From: Sphingomonas sp. C3-2
Lineage (GTDB): Bacteria; Pseudomonadota; Alphaproteobacteria; Sphingomonadales; Sphingomonadaceae
NCBI RefSeq assembly: GCF_033025475.1
Contig: NZ_CP130322.1
Span: 1,655,001 to 1,719,000 of the forward strand
Reading direction: 5' to 3'
Length of the DNA stretch: 64,000 nucleotides
The first letter of the stretch is position 1. Each line of letters starts with the position of its first letter. This document shows positions 18,523 to 30,200 of the stretch, piece by piece. The translations under genes and the position numbers were made by a program. The notes under the pieces were generated by a model. The model was not told where the DNA came from, ran no database searches, and saw nothing but the letters and a program-made list of their open reading frames with translations.

Positions 18523-19473
18523 TTATTTCAGGAGCCCGATCTCGCGCAGCCGCTGCAAAAGATAGGCATTGGCAGTGATCGGATCGGGATAAAGGTTCGG
18601 CCGCGCCGCATCGATGCAGCCGGGAAGCGTGCTGATTTCGAAATCGGGGCGCAGGTGCAGGAAATAGGGCATCGAATAGCGCGAATGGCCGCGCCGTTCG
18701 ACCGGCGGGTTGACCACGCGGTGCGTGGTCGACGGCAGCACATGGTTTGTCAGCCGCTGCAGCATATCGCCAACATTGACCACCAGCGCGCCTTCGGGCG
18801 GCGCAACCGGCAACCACTGCCCATCGCGGTCGAGCAGCTGCAACCCAGCCTCTTCGGCGCCAAGCAGCAATGTGATCAGGTTGATATCCTCATGCGCCCC
18901 CGCGCGCACGCCCGGCGCATCGGCGGAGATCGGCGGATAGTGCAGCAGGCGCAACACGCTGTTGCCGTCGCACACGGGATCGACGAACCAGTCGGACGCC
19001 AGCCCGAGATAACGCGCAATCGCCGCCAAAAGGCGTGCGCCGACGCGGTCGAACTCTGCAAACAATGTCGTGAACGTGGCCTGGAACCCAGCAGGCTGTT
19101 CGGGCCACAAATTGGCGGGCATGTCGGCGCGGTACGGATGGCCTTCGGGCAGGTCGCGACCGATATGCCAGAACTCCTTCAGATCATGTTCGGCCGCATC
19201 CTTGGCAATTTCGATTCCGAAGGGCGTGTACCCCCGTGCGCCGCCGCTGCCCGCAAGCACGAACTGCTTCTTGTAATCGAGGGGTTGATCGAAAAATGCC
19301 TTGGTCTGATCCCAGCAGCGATCGATCAGCGCCGGATCGATGCCGTGATCGGCAATGACGGCAAAACCGAAACGCGCAAAGGATTCGCCAAAGGCTTGGG
19401 CGAAACCGCTCGGATCGTCCTCTTCCTGTGCAAGCGACAGCGCCGGAACGGCATCAAGGGTGGTAAGCGACAT
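18523..19473 (-). CDS. 2-oxoglutarate/Fe(II) oxygenase, isopenicillin N synthase family
   Basis: A 316-residue non-haem iron oxygenase. The iron ligands are H194 and D196 (GAHEDINLITLL) and H251 (STTHRVVNPP), and the 2-oxoglutarate-binding RxS is R265-Y-S267, so it is probably a 2OG-dependent enzyme and not a true isopenicillin N synthase. The N-terminal conserved block (FGFAVIADHGID) is also present. Length and order of motifs are typical. The substrate cannot be told; no biosynthetic cluster surrounds it. It is convergent with the TPR protein gene (7-bp gap) and divergent from the PspC operon. Confidence 0.9.
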   Translation of the reverse strand: MSLTTLDAVPALSLAQEEDDPSGFAQAFGESFARFGFAVIADHGIDPALIDRCWDQTKAFFDQPLDYKKQFVLAGSGGARGYTPFGIEIAKDAAEHDLKEFWHIGRDLPEGHPYRADMPANLWPEQPAGFQATFTTLFAEFDRVGARLLAAIARYLGLASDWFVDPVCDGNSVLRLLHYPPISADAPGVRAGAHEDINLITLLLGAEEAGLQLLDRDGQWLPVAPPEGALVVNVGDMLQRLTNHVLPSTTHRVVNPPVERRGHSRYSMPYFLHLRPDFEISTLPGCIDAARPNLYPDPITANAYLLQRLREIGLLK

Positions 19474-19598
19474 AAAACGACTCTGCGTTGAAAGATATGA
19501 TTACGCCTCTTAGCGACGCGCACCATCGTGCAACAGGGTCGTCGACATATGAAATATCGACGCCGTTCCGGCATTCATTCAAATTTTTGCCAAAAAGC

Positions 19599-19642
19599 GG
19601 TGAATTTTACCAGATAGTGGAAGATAATATCGGGTGAATTTT
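19599..19642 (+). repeat. Two direct repeats GGTGAATTTT, candidate activator sites
   Basis: The decamer GGTGAATTTT occurs at 19599-19608 and 19633-19642, 34 bp apart, roughly three helical turns. Both lie 45-90 bp upstream of the sigma-54-type promoter, where enhancer-binding activators usually sit. Binding by a PspF-like activator is inference. Confidence 0.4.
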
Positions 19643-19686
19643 GAAACCCGCTGGTCGGAATCGCCGTTTTGCAGTGTTTTTCAAAA

Positions 19687-19703
19687 TTGGCACGCTTTCT
19701 GCA
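19687..19703 (+). promoter_or_regulatory. Sigma-54 (RpoN) type promoter
   Basis: TTGGCACGCTTTCTGCA: -24 element TGGCAC (19688-19693), 5-nt spacer, -12 element CTGC (19699-19702; consensus TTGC). The GG and GC doublets are exactly 10 bp apart, as sigma-54 requires. The expected start is near 19714, giving a leader of about 43 nt that contains a short hairpin (CCACCC...GGGTGG). Confidence 0.65.
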
Positions 19704-19756
19704 ATTCCCCTGCCATCCCACCCAAGCTCGGGTGGATCGCACAGGGAGTTATCAAA

Positions 19757-19885
19757 ATGGCCGCCAATCTTTCCAGCCTCAACCGCGCAATCGCATCGGT
19801 TTTCGGCGCACTGCTTCTCGCATCGGTTTTCGTCGGCAGCGCCGTCGCACCGGCCGAAGTCTCGATCGAACGCATCGCGAGCTGA
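19757..19885 (+). CDS. 42-residue single-helix membrane or exported peptide
   Basis: Short gene with a good Shine-Dalgarno (GGGAG, 19744-19748) 8 nt before the ATG. The product starts MAANLSSLNRAIASVFGALL and has one hydrophobic helix (about residues 11-31) and a short polar tail. It could be a small inner-membrane protein or an exported peptide. It lies behind a sigma-54-type promoter and 41 bp before a PspC-domain gene, the position in which the phage-shock operon of other bacteria carries small membrane partners. It shows no clear similarity to PspB that I can see. Conservation of the reading frame would confirm it. Confidence 0.6.
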   Translation: MAANLSSLNRAIASVFGALLLASVFVGSAVAPAEVSIERIAS

Positions 19886-19926
19886 CCACAACGCCCACCC
19901 ACCAACTGACCAAAGGACCATCAACA

Positions 19927-20115
19927 ATGTCTGCCCCCTATGCTCTCGACAAGGCAAATGGCCGGATCATGGGCGTATGCGCCGGCCTGGCCCGTTCGAG
20001 CGGAGTCGATGTGACGATCATCCGGATCGCAACCGTCCTCCTGACCCTCTTCGCGCTTGGCCCGGTCATGGTGCTGCTCTATCTGCTCACCGGCTGGATC
20101 GCGAACAAGGGCTGA
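19927..20115 (+). CDS. Short PspC-domain membrane protein
   Basis: A 62-residue protein that is almost exactly one PspC domain: the NGRIMGVCAGLARSSGVDVT block, then a hydrophobic segment (about 31-56) ending LYLLTGWIANKG. PspC proteins sit in the inner membrane and take part in the phage-shock envelope-stress response. A full PspC has an additional C-terminal region that is missing here, as in many short alphaproteobacterial homologues. It is probably co-transcribed with the preceding 42-residue peptide from the sigma-54-type promoter. No pspA or pspF is in the window. Confidence 0.88.
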   Translation: MSAPYALDKANGRIMGVCAGLARSSGVDVTIIRIATVLLTLFALGPVMVLLYLLTGWIANKG

Positions 20116-20205
20116 TCGCCGCCTATGGCCCCCAGGGCACCTCTTGATTGCGGCGGGTTGCGGGATAGACTGCTTTCCCCGCCCCCCCGCATCAAGGACC
20201 GCACC

Positions 20206-20751
20206 ATGCCCTACCGGACCCTCCGTATTGCCGCCATGGCGCTTTCCGCCTTCATCGCGCTGCCCGCCAACGCGGCGCTCCCCGTTGGCGCAAAGGCCCC
20301 GGAAATCCGAACCCAGGCCTCGCTTGCCGGCAAGCCCTTCGCATTCAGCCTTGCCGAGGCGCTGAAAAAGGGCCCGGTCGTCCTCTATTTCTACCCCGCC
20401 GCCTTTACCAAGGGCTGCACAATCGAGGCGCATGAATTCGCAGAGGCGAGCGACTCGTTTCGCGCGCTGGGTGCAACGGTGATCGGCATTTCGGCAGACA
20501 CTATCGAAACGCTCAACCGGTTCTCACGCGAGGCCTGCCGCGACAAATTCGCCGTCGCCAGCGCCAGCCCCGCGACGATCAAGGCCTATGACGTGGCATT
20601 CCCGCTGAAACCAAATCTCTCGGACCGCACATCCTATGTGATCGCCCCGAACGGCAAGATCCTGTACGTCCACTCCGAACTCAGCCCTCAAAATCACGTC
20701 CGCAACACGCTGGGTGCCGTGCGCAGCTGGCGCGCGAAGAATCCGCGCTAA
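20206..20751 (+). CDS. Exported peroxiredoxin (AhpC/TSA, PrxQ-like)
   Basis: A 181-residue thiol peroxidase with an N-terminal signal peptide (residues 1-23, AAMALSAFIALPANAA). The peroxidatic cysteine is C71 in FYPAAFTKGCTIEAHEF, matching the PrxQ/BCP pattern; C111 (REACRDKF) could act as resolving cysteine, although it is farther along than the usual PrxQ partner. The start at 20206 is chosen because it opens the signal peptide; the open frame extends upstream without good composition. It would reduce peroxides in the periplasm. A short hairpin follows. Confidence 0.88.
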   Translation: MPYRTLRIAAMALSAFIALPANAALPVGAKAPEIRTQASLAGKPFAFSLAEALKKGPVVLYFYPAAFTKGCTIEAHEFAEASDSFRALGATVIGISADTIETLNRFSREACRDKFAVASASPATIKAYDVAFPLKPNLSDRTSYVIAPNGKILYVHSELSPQNHVRNTLGAVRSWRAKNPR

Positions 20752-20811
20752 GCACAGCCGATTTCAGAAGCGACTCGCCGGAATCGCACCAGTTATGGTG
20801 ATTTAACTATT

Positions 20812-20837
20812 ACCGCTTGTTAACGAAGCGGTGTTTT
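20812..20837 (+). terminator. Terminator-like hairpin after the peroxiredoxin gene
   Basis: Perfect 7-bp inverted repeat ACCGCTT (20812-20818) / AAGCGGT (20826-20832) with a 7-nt loop, followed by GTTTT. It begins 61 nt after the stop codon. The stem is short, so termination is only probable. Confidence 0.5.
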
Positions 20838-21010
20838 CCGCACGCCTCCGCAAGACAGGCGACGTGTCCATACCACCGCCGTAAAATTTTCAAAAAAAGC
20901 ACGGATAACTGCGGTTTCTAGCGCAAGTGGCCGGCGCCACCTGTCGCCCGGCCGTGCCGCTTAACTTTAATTTATCCTAATTAACCCTAAAATTTGGTGA
21001 CTTCTCAGAG

Positions 21011-21025
21011 TTAAGATTTTATTAA
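21011..21025. promoter_or_regulatory. CtrA-type box TTAA-N7-TTAA upstream of the adhesin
   Basis: TTAAGATTTTATTAA matches the CtrA consensus of two TTAA half-sites with exactly 7 bp between them; the next bases are AC instead of the preferred C. It lies 228 bp upstream of the adhesin ATG, at the end of an AT-rich promoter-like tract. Confidence 0.5.
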
Positions 21026-21252
21026 ACCTCCCATGGGGCACGGTTAGTGGGTCGATCGCGCCTCCGATAGCGAAAGCAGAGTGGCTGTGTCGGGATGCGC
21101 AGTTGTTCTGGTCTGCGGTTGGGGCATTTGATCGCGCTCGGAAGCCATAAGGCGAAAAGAGCGCAAGACCCGATGGATATCGCGCCTGTCAGGCGCGTGT
21201 CTCGCAGTACCGGCAACCAACCCGACAACCAGGGACTTGTGGGAGTCGGGAA

Positions 21253-24200
21253 ATGGATTTTGAACGTAACGCCGGGCTGGAGCTCGACAATCAGGCAACC
21301 GTGCAGGATGGGACCCGCCTTCCCTCGCCGGGCACGGCCAACGCCGCTGCCAGCGCTGCGGCGCTCGCCGCCGGAACCGGCGCGATCCGCGTGAACGCAG
21401 GCGCCGATGGCGTCGTCACCCTCCCCGATGGTACCCAGCTCGATCAGATCCAGGTCTCCGGACGCGATCTTGTCGTCACCCTGCCCGACGGCAGCCAGGT
21501 GATCGTCGTCGACGGCGCGGTCTTCGTGCCCCAGATCGTCATCGGCACCGTCGAAATTCCGCCGCTCAACCTTGCAGCCCTGCTCATCGGCAACGAACCC
21601 CAGCCCGCAGCCGGCGCACCGCAGAGCTCGGGCGGCAACTTTGTCGAAACCGTCGGCAATATCGGCGACCCCTTCGATCTCGGCGATCTGCTGCCGCCGA
21701 CCGAACTCGCCTTCCCCGAATATGAAGACCGCGAGATCATTCCCGCGGTTGAACGGCGCAACACGCTGCCCGAAATCTCGATCATCACGCCGGATTCGCC
21801 CGCTGGCAGCGCCAACGCCTCGAACACCGTGAATGAAGCCGGCCTGCCCGCACGCGGCGGCGAAAGCGCCGGTTCGGACGCGGCCTCCAACAGCGAGACG
21901 AGCAGCGGCACGATCACCTATGCGACGCCCGATGGCCTGGACAGCATCACGATCAACGGCACCGCGATCACCACGGTCGGTCAGACGATCACGACTACGC
22001 AGGGCACGCTCACCATCACCGGCATCGCCGATGGTCGCATCACCTACGAATATACGCTGGCAGACAATATGCTGACCTCGGCTCCCGCCGACGTCTTCAC
22101 GGTGGTCGTCACCGATACCGATGGCGATAGCTCCACCGGCACGCTGACGATCAACGTCATCGACGATGCGCCCATCGCGCGCGACGACAGCGATACGATC
22201 CCCAGCGGCGAATATGGCCCGGAAACCGGCAATGTCATCACCGGTGCCGGCACGACCAGCGGCACCACCGGTGCCGACACGCCTGGCGCCGATGGTGCAA
22301 CCGTCACCGCGATCAGCAACGGCACGACCTCGGTTGCCGCCGGCACCGAGATCGCCGGCACATATGGCGTACTCACGCTCAACACCGATGGCAGCTATAG
22401 CTATGTCCGCAATCCCGGCACGCCCGGCGGCTTAACCGACAGCTTCACCTACACGCTGACCGATGGCGACGGCGACACCGCGACCGCCGATCTTGTCATC
22501 TCGATCGCTAATAGCGGCATCACCGTCTCGATTCCGCGCGGCGACACCACCGTCGTTGGTGAAGCCGGCCTGCCCGCCCGTCCGGGTGAGAGCGAGGGCT
22601 CGGTTGCAGCCGGCAATGCGGAAACCACCACCGGCAAGATCGAACTGAACATCGCCGATGGCCTTGCATCGGTCACCATCAACGGCACCGTCGTCACCAC
22701 GGGTTCGGTGATCTCGACCGCCAAGGGCGATCTCACGATCACTGAAATCTCGGGTGCCGAGATCAAGTACAGCTACACGCTGACCGACAACACCAGCGGC
22801 GACGCCACCGAGGACAGATTCGCCGTTGTCATCACCGATCTTGACGGTGACACTGCCGCCGGCGATCTCGTCATCGATATCATCGACGACGTCCCCACCG
22901 CGCGCGACGACAGCGCCACCGCCGCCGAAGACCAGCCCGTCATCATCGACGTGCTCGCCAACGACACGCGCGGCGCCGACAGCGTCGACCTCGCGACCAG
23001 CGTCACCCTGGGCACCGGCCCCACCAAGGGCAGCGTCGTCTACAATAACGACGGCACCTTCACCTACACGCCCAACGCCGGCGAAGAAGGCACCGACAGC
23101 TTCACCTACACGATCGTCGACGGCGACGGTGATCCGTCGACCGCGACCGTGACGATCACGCTCGCGCCCGACTCGAAGCCCGAGATCAGCCTTGCAGGCG
23201 GCAGCCCGGTCGACGAAGCCGGCCTGCCCGCACGCGGCAGCGAAAGCGAAGGCTCGGACGAGCCCTCGAACAGCGAGACGACCACCGGCACCATCTCGGT
23301 CGCCACCGGCAATGACAGCATCAAGACGCTCGTCATCAACGGCACCGACGTCACCAATGGCGGCACCGTCACCGGCGACCATGGCACGCTCATCGTCACC
23401 CGCTCGGGCAACAGCTACAGCTACAGCTACACGCTGACCGACAACACCAGCGGCGACGCCACCGAGGACAGCTTCACCGTCACCGTCACCGACAGCGACG
23501 ACAGCACCGACAGCGCCGATATCGTCATCGACATCATCGACGACGTCCCCACCGCGCGCGACGACAGCGCGACCGCCGCCGAAGACCAGCCCGTCATCAT
23601 CGACGTGCTCGCCAACGACACGCGCGGCGCCGACAGCGTCAACCTCGCGACCAGCGTCACCCTGGGCGAAGGCCCCACCAAGGGCAGCGTCGTCTACAAT
23701 AACGACGGCACCTTCACCTACACGCCCAACGCCGGCGAAGAAGGCACCGACAGCTTCACCTACACGATCGTCGACGGCGACGGCGATCCGTCGACCGCGA
23801 CCGTGACGATCACGCTCGCGCCCGACTCGAAGCCCGAGATCAGCCTTGCAGGCGGCAGCCCGGTCGACGAAGCCGGCCTGCCCGCACGCGGCAGCGAAAG
23901 CGAAGGCTCGGACGAGCCCTCGAACAGCGAGACGACCACCGGCACCATCTCGGTCGCCACCGGCAATGACAGCATCAAGACGCTCGTCATCAACGGCACC
24001 GACGTCACCAATGGCGGCACCGTCGCCGGCGACCATGGCACGCTCATCGTCACCCGCACCGGCAACAGCTACAGCTACAGCTACACGCTGACCGACAACA
24101 CCAGCGGCGACGCCACCGAGGACAGCTTCACCGTCACCGTCACCGACAGCGACGACAGCACCGACAGCGCCGATCTCGTCATCGACATCATCGACGACGT

Positions 24201-27200
24201 GCCGACCGCGCGCGACGACAGCGCCACCGCCGCCGAAGACCAGCCCGTCATCATCGACGTGCTCGCCAACGACACGCGCGGCGCCGACAGCGTCGACCTC
24301 GCGACCAGCGTCACCCTGGGCACCGGCCCCACCAAGGGCAGCGTCGTCTACAATAACGACGGCACCTTCACCTACACGCCCAACGCCGGCGAAGAAGGCA
24401 CCGACAGCTTCACCTACACGATCGTCGACGGCGACGGTGATCCGTCGACCGCGACCGTGACGATCACGCTCGCGCCCGACTCGAAGCCCGAGATCAGCCT
24501 TGCAGGCGGCAGCCCGGTCGACGAAGCCGGCCTGCCCGCACGCGGCAGCGAAAGCGAAGGCTCGGACGAGCCCTCGAACAGCGAGACGACCACCGGCACC
24601 ATCTCGGTCGCCACCGGCAATGACAGCATCAAGACGCTCGTCATCAACGGCACCGACGTCACCAATGGCGGCACCGTCGCCGGCGACCATGGCACGCTCA
24701 TCGTCACCCGCACCGGCAACAGCTACAGCTACAGCTACACGCTGACCGACAACACCAGCGGCGACGCCACCGAGGACAGCTTCACCGTCACCGTCACCGA
24801 CAGCGACGACAGCACCGACAGCGCCGATATCGTCATCGACATCATCGACGACGTCCCCACCGCGCGCGACGACAGCGCGACCGCCGCCGAAGACCAGCCC
24901 GTCATCATCGACGTGCTCGCCAACGACACGCGCGGCGCCGACAGCGTCAACCTCGCGACCAGCGTCACCCTGGGCGAAGGCCCCACCAAGGGCAGCGTCG
25001 TCTACAATAACGACGGCACCTTCACCTACACGCCCAACGCCGGCGAAGAAGGCACCGACAGCTTCACCTACACGATCGTCGACGGCGACGGCGATCCGTC
25101 GACCGCGACCGTGACGATCACGCTCGCGCCCGACTCGAAGCCCGAGATCAGCCTTGCAGGCGGCAGCCCGGTCGACGAAGCCGGCCTGCCCGCACGCGGC
25201 AGCGAAAGCGAAGGCTCGGACGAGCCCTCGAACAGCGAGACGACCACCGGCACCATCTCGGTCGCCACCGGCAATGACAGCATCAAGACGCTCGTCATCA
25301 ACGGCACCGACGTCACCAATGGCGGCACCGTCGCCGGCGACCATGGCACGCTCATCGTCACCCGCACCGGCAACAGCTACAGCTACAGCTACACGCTGAC
25401 CGACAACACCAGCGGCGACGCCACCGAGGACAGCTTCACCGTCACCGTCACCGACAGCGACGACAGCACCGACAGCGCCGATCTCGTCATCGACATCATC
25501 GACGACGTGCCGACCGCGCGCGACGACAGCGCCACCGCCGCCGAAGACCAGCCCGTCATCATCGACGTGCTCGCCAACGACACGCGCGGCGCCGACAGCG
25601 TCAACCTCGCGACCAGCGTCACCCTGGGCACCGGCCCCACCAAGGGCAGCGTCGTCTACAATAACGACGGCACCTTCACCTACACGCCCAACGCCGGCGA
25701 AGAAGGCACCGACAGCTTCACCTACACGATCGTCGACGGCGACGGTGATCCGTCGACCGCGACCGTGACGATCACGCTCGCGCCCGACTCGAAGCCCGAG
25801 ATCAGCCTTGCAGGCGGCAGCCCGGTCGACGAAGCCGGCCTGCCCGCACGCGGCAGCGAAAGCGAAGGCTCGGACGAGCCCTCGAACAGCGAGACGACCA
25901 CCGGCACCATCTCGGTCGCCACCGGCAATGACAGCATCAAGACGCTCGTCATCAACGGCACCGACGTCACCAATGGCGGCACCGTCGCCGGCGACCATGG
26001 CACGCTCATCGTCACCCGCACCGGCAACAGCTACAGCTACAGCTACACGCTGACCGACAACACCAGCGGCGACGCCACCGAGGACAGCTTCACCGTCACC
26101 GTCACCGACAGCGACGACAGCACCGACAGCGCCGATCTCGTCATCGACATCATCGACGACGTCCCCACCGCGCGCGACGACAGCGCCACCGCCGCCGAAG
26201 ACCAGCCCGTCATCATCGACGTGCTCGCCAACGACACGCGCGGCGCCGACAGCGTCGACCTCGCGACCAGCGTCACCCTGGGCACCGGCCCCACCAAGGG
26301 CAGCGTCGTCTACAATAACGACGGCACCTTCACCTACACGCCCAAGGCCGGCGAAGAAGGCACCGACAGCTTCACCTACACGATCGTCGACGGCGACGGT
26401 GATCCGTCGACCGCGACCGTGACGATCACGCTCGCGCCCGACTCGAAGCCCGAGATCAGCCTTGCAGGCGGCAGCCCGGTCGACGAAGCCGGCCTGCCCG
26501 CACGCGGCAGCGAAAGCGAAGGCTCGGACGAGCCCTCGAACAGCGAGACGACCACCGGCACCATCTCGGTCGCCACCGGCAATGACAGCATCAAGACGCT
26601 CGTCATCAACGGCACCGACGTCACCAATGGCGGCACCGTCGCCGGCGACCATGGCACGCTCATCGTCACCCGCACCGGCAACAGCTACAGCTACAGCTAC
26701 ACGCTGACCGACAACACCAGCGGCGACGCCACCGAGGACAGCTTCACCGTCACCGTCACCGACAGCGACGACAGCACCGACAGCGCCGATCTCGTCATCG
26801 ACATCATCGACGACGTGCCGACCGCGCGCGACGACAGCGCCACCGCCGCCGAAGACCAGCCCGTCATCATCGACGTGCTCGCCAACGACACGCGCGGCGC
26901 CGACAGCGTCGACCTCGCGACCAGCGTCACCCTGGGCACCGGCCCCACCAAGGGCAGCGTCGTCTACAATAACGACGGCACCTTCACCTACACGCCCAAC
27001 GCCGGCGAAGAAGGCACCGACAGCTTCACCTACACGATCGTCGACGGCGACGGTGATCCGTCGACCGCGACCGTGACGATCACGCTCGCGCCCGACTCGA
27101 AGCCCGAGATCAGCCTTGCAGGCGGCAGCCCGGTCGACGAAGCCGGCCTGCCCGCACGCGGCAGCGAAAGCGAAGGCTCGGACGAGCCCTCGAACAGCGA

Positions 27201-30200
27201 GACGACCACCGGCACCATCTCGGTCGCCACCGGCAATGACAGCATCAAGACGCTCGTCATCAACGGCACCGACGTCACCAATGGCGGCACCGTCACCGGC
27301 GACCATGGCACGCTCATCGTCACCCGCACCGGCAACAGCTACAGCTACAGCTACACGCTGACCGACAACACCAGCGGCGACGCCACCGAGGACAGCTTCA
27401 CCGTCACCGTCACCGACAGCGACGACAGCACCGACAGCGCCGATATCGTCATCGACATCATCGACGACGTCCCCACCGCGCGCGACGACAGCGCGACCGC
27501 CGCCGAAGACCAGCCCGTCATCATCGACGTGCTCGCCAACGACACGCGCGGCGCCGACAGCGTCAACCTCGCGACCAGCGTCACCCTGGGCGAAGGCCCC
27601 ACCAAGGGCAGCGTCGTCTACAATAACGACGGCACCTTCACCTACACGCCCAACGCCGGCGAAGAAGGCACCGACAGCTTCACCTACACGATCGTCGACG
27701 GCGACGGCGATCCGTCGACCGCGACCGTGACGATCACGCTCGCGCCCGACTCGAAGCCCGAGATCAGCCTTGCAGGCGGCAGCCCGGTCGACGAAGCCGG
27801 CCTGCCCGCACGCGGCAGCGAAAGCGAAGGCTCGGACGAGCCCTCGAACAGCGAGACGACCACCGGCACCATCTCGGTCGCCACCGGCAATGACAGCATC
27901 AAGACGCTCGTCATCAACGGCACCGACGTCACCAATGGCGGCACCGTCGCCGGCGACCATGGCACGCTCATCGTCACCCGCACCGGCAACAGCTACAGCT
28001 ACAGCTACACGCTGACCGACAACACCAGCGGCGACGCCACCGAGGACAGCTTCACCGTCACCGTCACCGACAGCGACGACAGCACCGACAGCGCCGATCT
28101 CGTCATCGACATCATCGACGACGTGCCGACCGCGCGCGACGACAGCGCCACCGCCGCCGAAGACCAGCCCGTCATCATCGACGTGCTCGCCAACGACACG
28201 CGCGGCGCCGACAGCGTCGACCTCGCGACCAGCGTCACCCTGGGCACCGGCCCCACCAAGGGCAGCGTCGTCTACAATAACGACGGCACCTTCACCTACA
28301 CGCCCAACGCCGGCGAAGAAGGCACCGACAGCTTCACCTACACGATCGTCGACGGCGACGGTGATCCGTCGACCGCGACCGTGACGATCACGCTCGCGCC
28401 CGACTCGAAGCCCGAGATCAGCCTTGCAGGCGGCAGCCCGGTCGACGAAGCCGGCCTGCCCGCACGCGGCAGCGAAAGCGAAGGCTCGGACGAGCCCTCG
28501 AACAGCGAGACGACCACCGGCACCATCTCGGTCGCCACCGGCAATGACAGCATCAAGACGCTCGTCATCAACGGCACCGACGTCACCAATGGCGGCACCG
28601 TCGCCGGCGACCATGGCACGCTCATCGTCACCCGCACCGGCAACAGCTACAGCTACAGCTACACGCTGACCGACAACACCAGCGGCGACGCCACCGAGGA
28701 CAGCTTCACCGTCACCGTCACCGACAGCGACGACAGCACCGACAGCGCCGATCTCGTCATCGACATCATCGACGACGTCCCCACCGCGCGCGACGACAGC
28801 GCGACCGCCGCCGAAGACCAGCCCGTCATCATCGACGTGCTCGCCAACGACACGCGCGGCGCCGACAGCGTCAACCTCGCGACCAGCGTCACCCTGGGCG
28901 AAGGCCCCACCAAGGGCAGCGTCGTCTACAATAACGACGGCACCTTCACCTACACGCCCAAGGCCGGCGAAGAAGGCACCGACAGCTTCACCTACACGAT
29001 CGTCGACGGCGACGGCGATCCGTCGACCGCGACCGTGACGATCACGCTCGCGCCCGACTCGAAGCCCGAGATCAGCCTTGCAGGCGGCAGCCCGGTCGAC
29101 GAAGCCGGCCTGCCCGCACGCGGCAGCGAAAGCGAAGGCTCGGACGAGCCCTCGAACAGCGAGACGACCACCGGCACCATCTCGGTCGCCACCGGCAATG
29201 ACAGCATCAAGACGCTCGTCATCAACGGCACCGACGTCACCAATGGCGGCACCGTCGCCGGCGACCATGGCACGCTCATCGTCACCCGCACCGGCAACAG
29301 CTACAGCTACAGCTACACGCTGACCGACAACACCAGCGGCGACGCCACCGAGGACAGCTTCACCGTCACCGTCACCGACAGCGACGACAGCACCGACAGC
29401 GCCGATCTCGTCATCGACATCATCGACGACGTGCCGACCGCGCGCGACGACAGCGCCACCGCCGCCGAAGACCAGCCCGTCATCATCGACGTGCTCGCCA
29501 ACGACACGCGCGGCGCCGACAGCGTCAACCTCGCGACCAGCGTCACCCTGGGCGAAGGCCCCACCAAGGGCAGCGTCGTCTACAATAACGACGGCACCTT
29601 CACCTACACGCCCAAGGCCGGCGAAGAAGGCACCGACAGCTTCACCTACACGATCGTCGACGGCGACGGCGATCCGTCGACCGCGACCGTGACGATCACG
29701 CTCGCGCCCGACTCGAAGCCCGAGATCAGCCTTGCAGGCGGCAGCCCGGTCGACGAAGCCGGCCTGCCCGCACGCGGCAGCGAAAGCGAAGGCTCGGACG
29801 AGCCCTCGAACAGCGAGACGACCACCGGCACCATCTCGGTCGCCACCGGCAATGACAGCATCAAGACGCTCGTCATCAACGGCACCGACGTCACCAATGG
29901 CGGCACCGTCACCGGCGACCATGGCACGCTCATCGTCACCCGCTCGGGCAACAGCTACAGCTACAGCTACACGCTGACCGACAACACCAGCGGCGACGCC
30001 ACCGAGGACAGCTTCACCGTCACCGTCACCGACAGCGACGACAGCACCGACAGCGCCGATCTCGTCATCGACATCATCGACGACGTGCCGACCGCGCGCG
30101 ACGACAGCGCCACCGCCGCCGAAGACCAGCCCGTCATCATCGACGTGCTCGCCAACGACACGCGCGGCGCCGACAGCGTCAACCTCGCGACCAGCGTCAC

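Larger units (their letters stand above)
20752..21252 (+). promoter_or_regulatory. 500-bp regulatory region of the giant adhesin gene
   Basis: No gene is seen. After the hairpin at 20812 comes a hairpin-forming GTGGCCGGCGCCAC, then an AT-rich tract (20961-21027) that is unusual for this genome and likely holds the promoter. It ends in a CtrA-type box at 21011-21025. The following 225 nt form a long leader with a perfect hairpin CGCGCCT-GTC-AGGCGCG (21181-21197) and an inverted repeat CCCGAC (21221-21226) / GTCGGG (21245-21250) around the Shine-Dalgarno GGGAG (21241-21245). I looked for a c-di-GMP riboswitch and did not find convincing consensus blocks. Confidence 0.6.

Noticed and set aside
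21028-21252. c-di-GMP (GEMM) riboswitch in the adhesin leader
   Set aside because: The leader is structured, and the idea is attractive for an adhesin, but I could not line up the conserved GEMM blocks.
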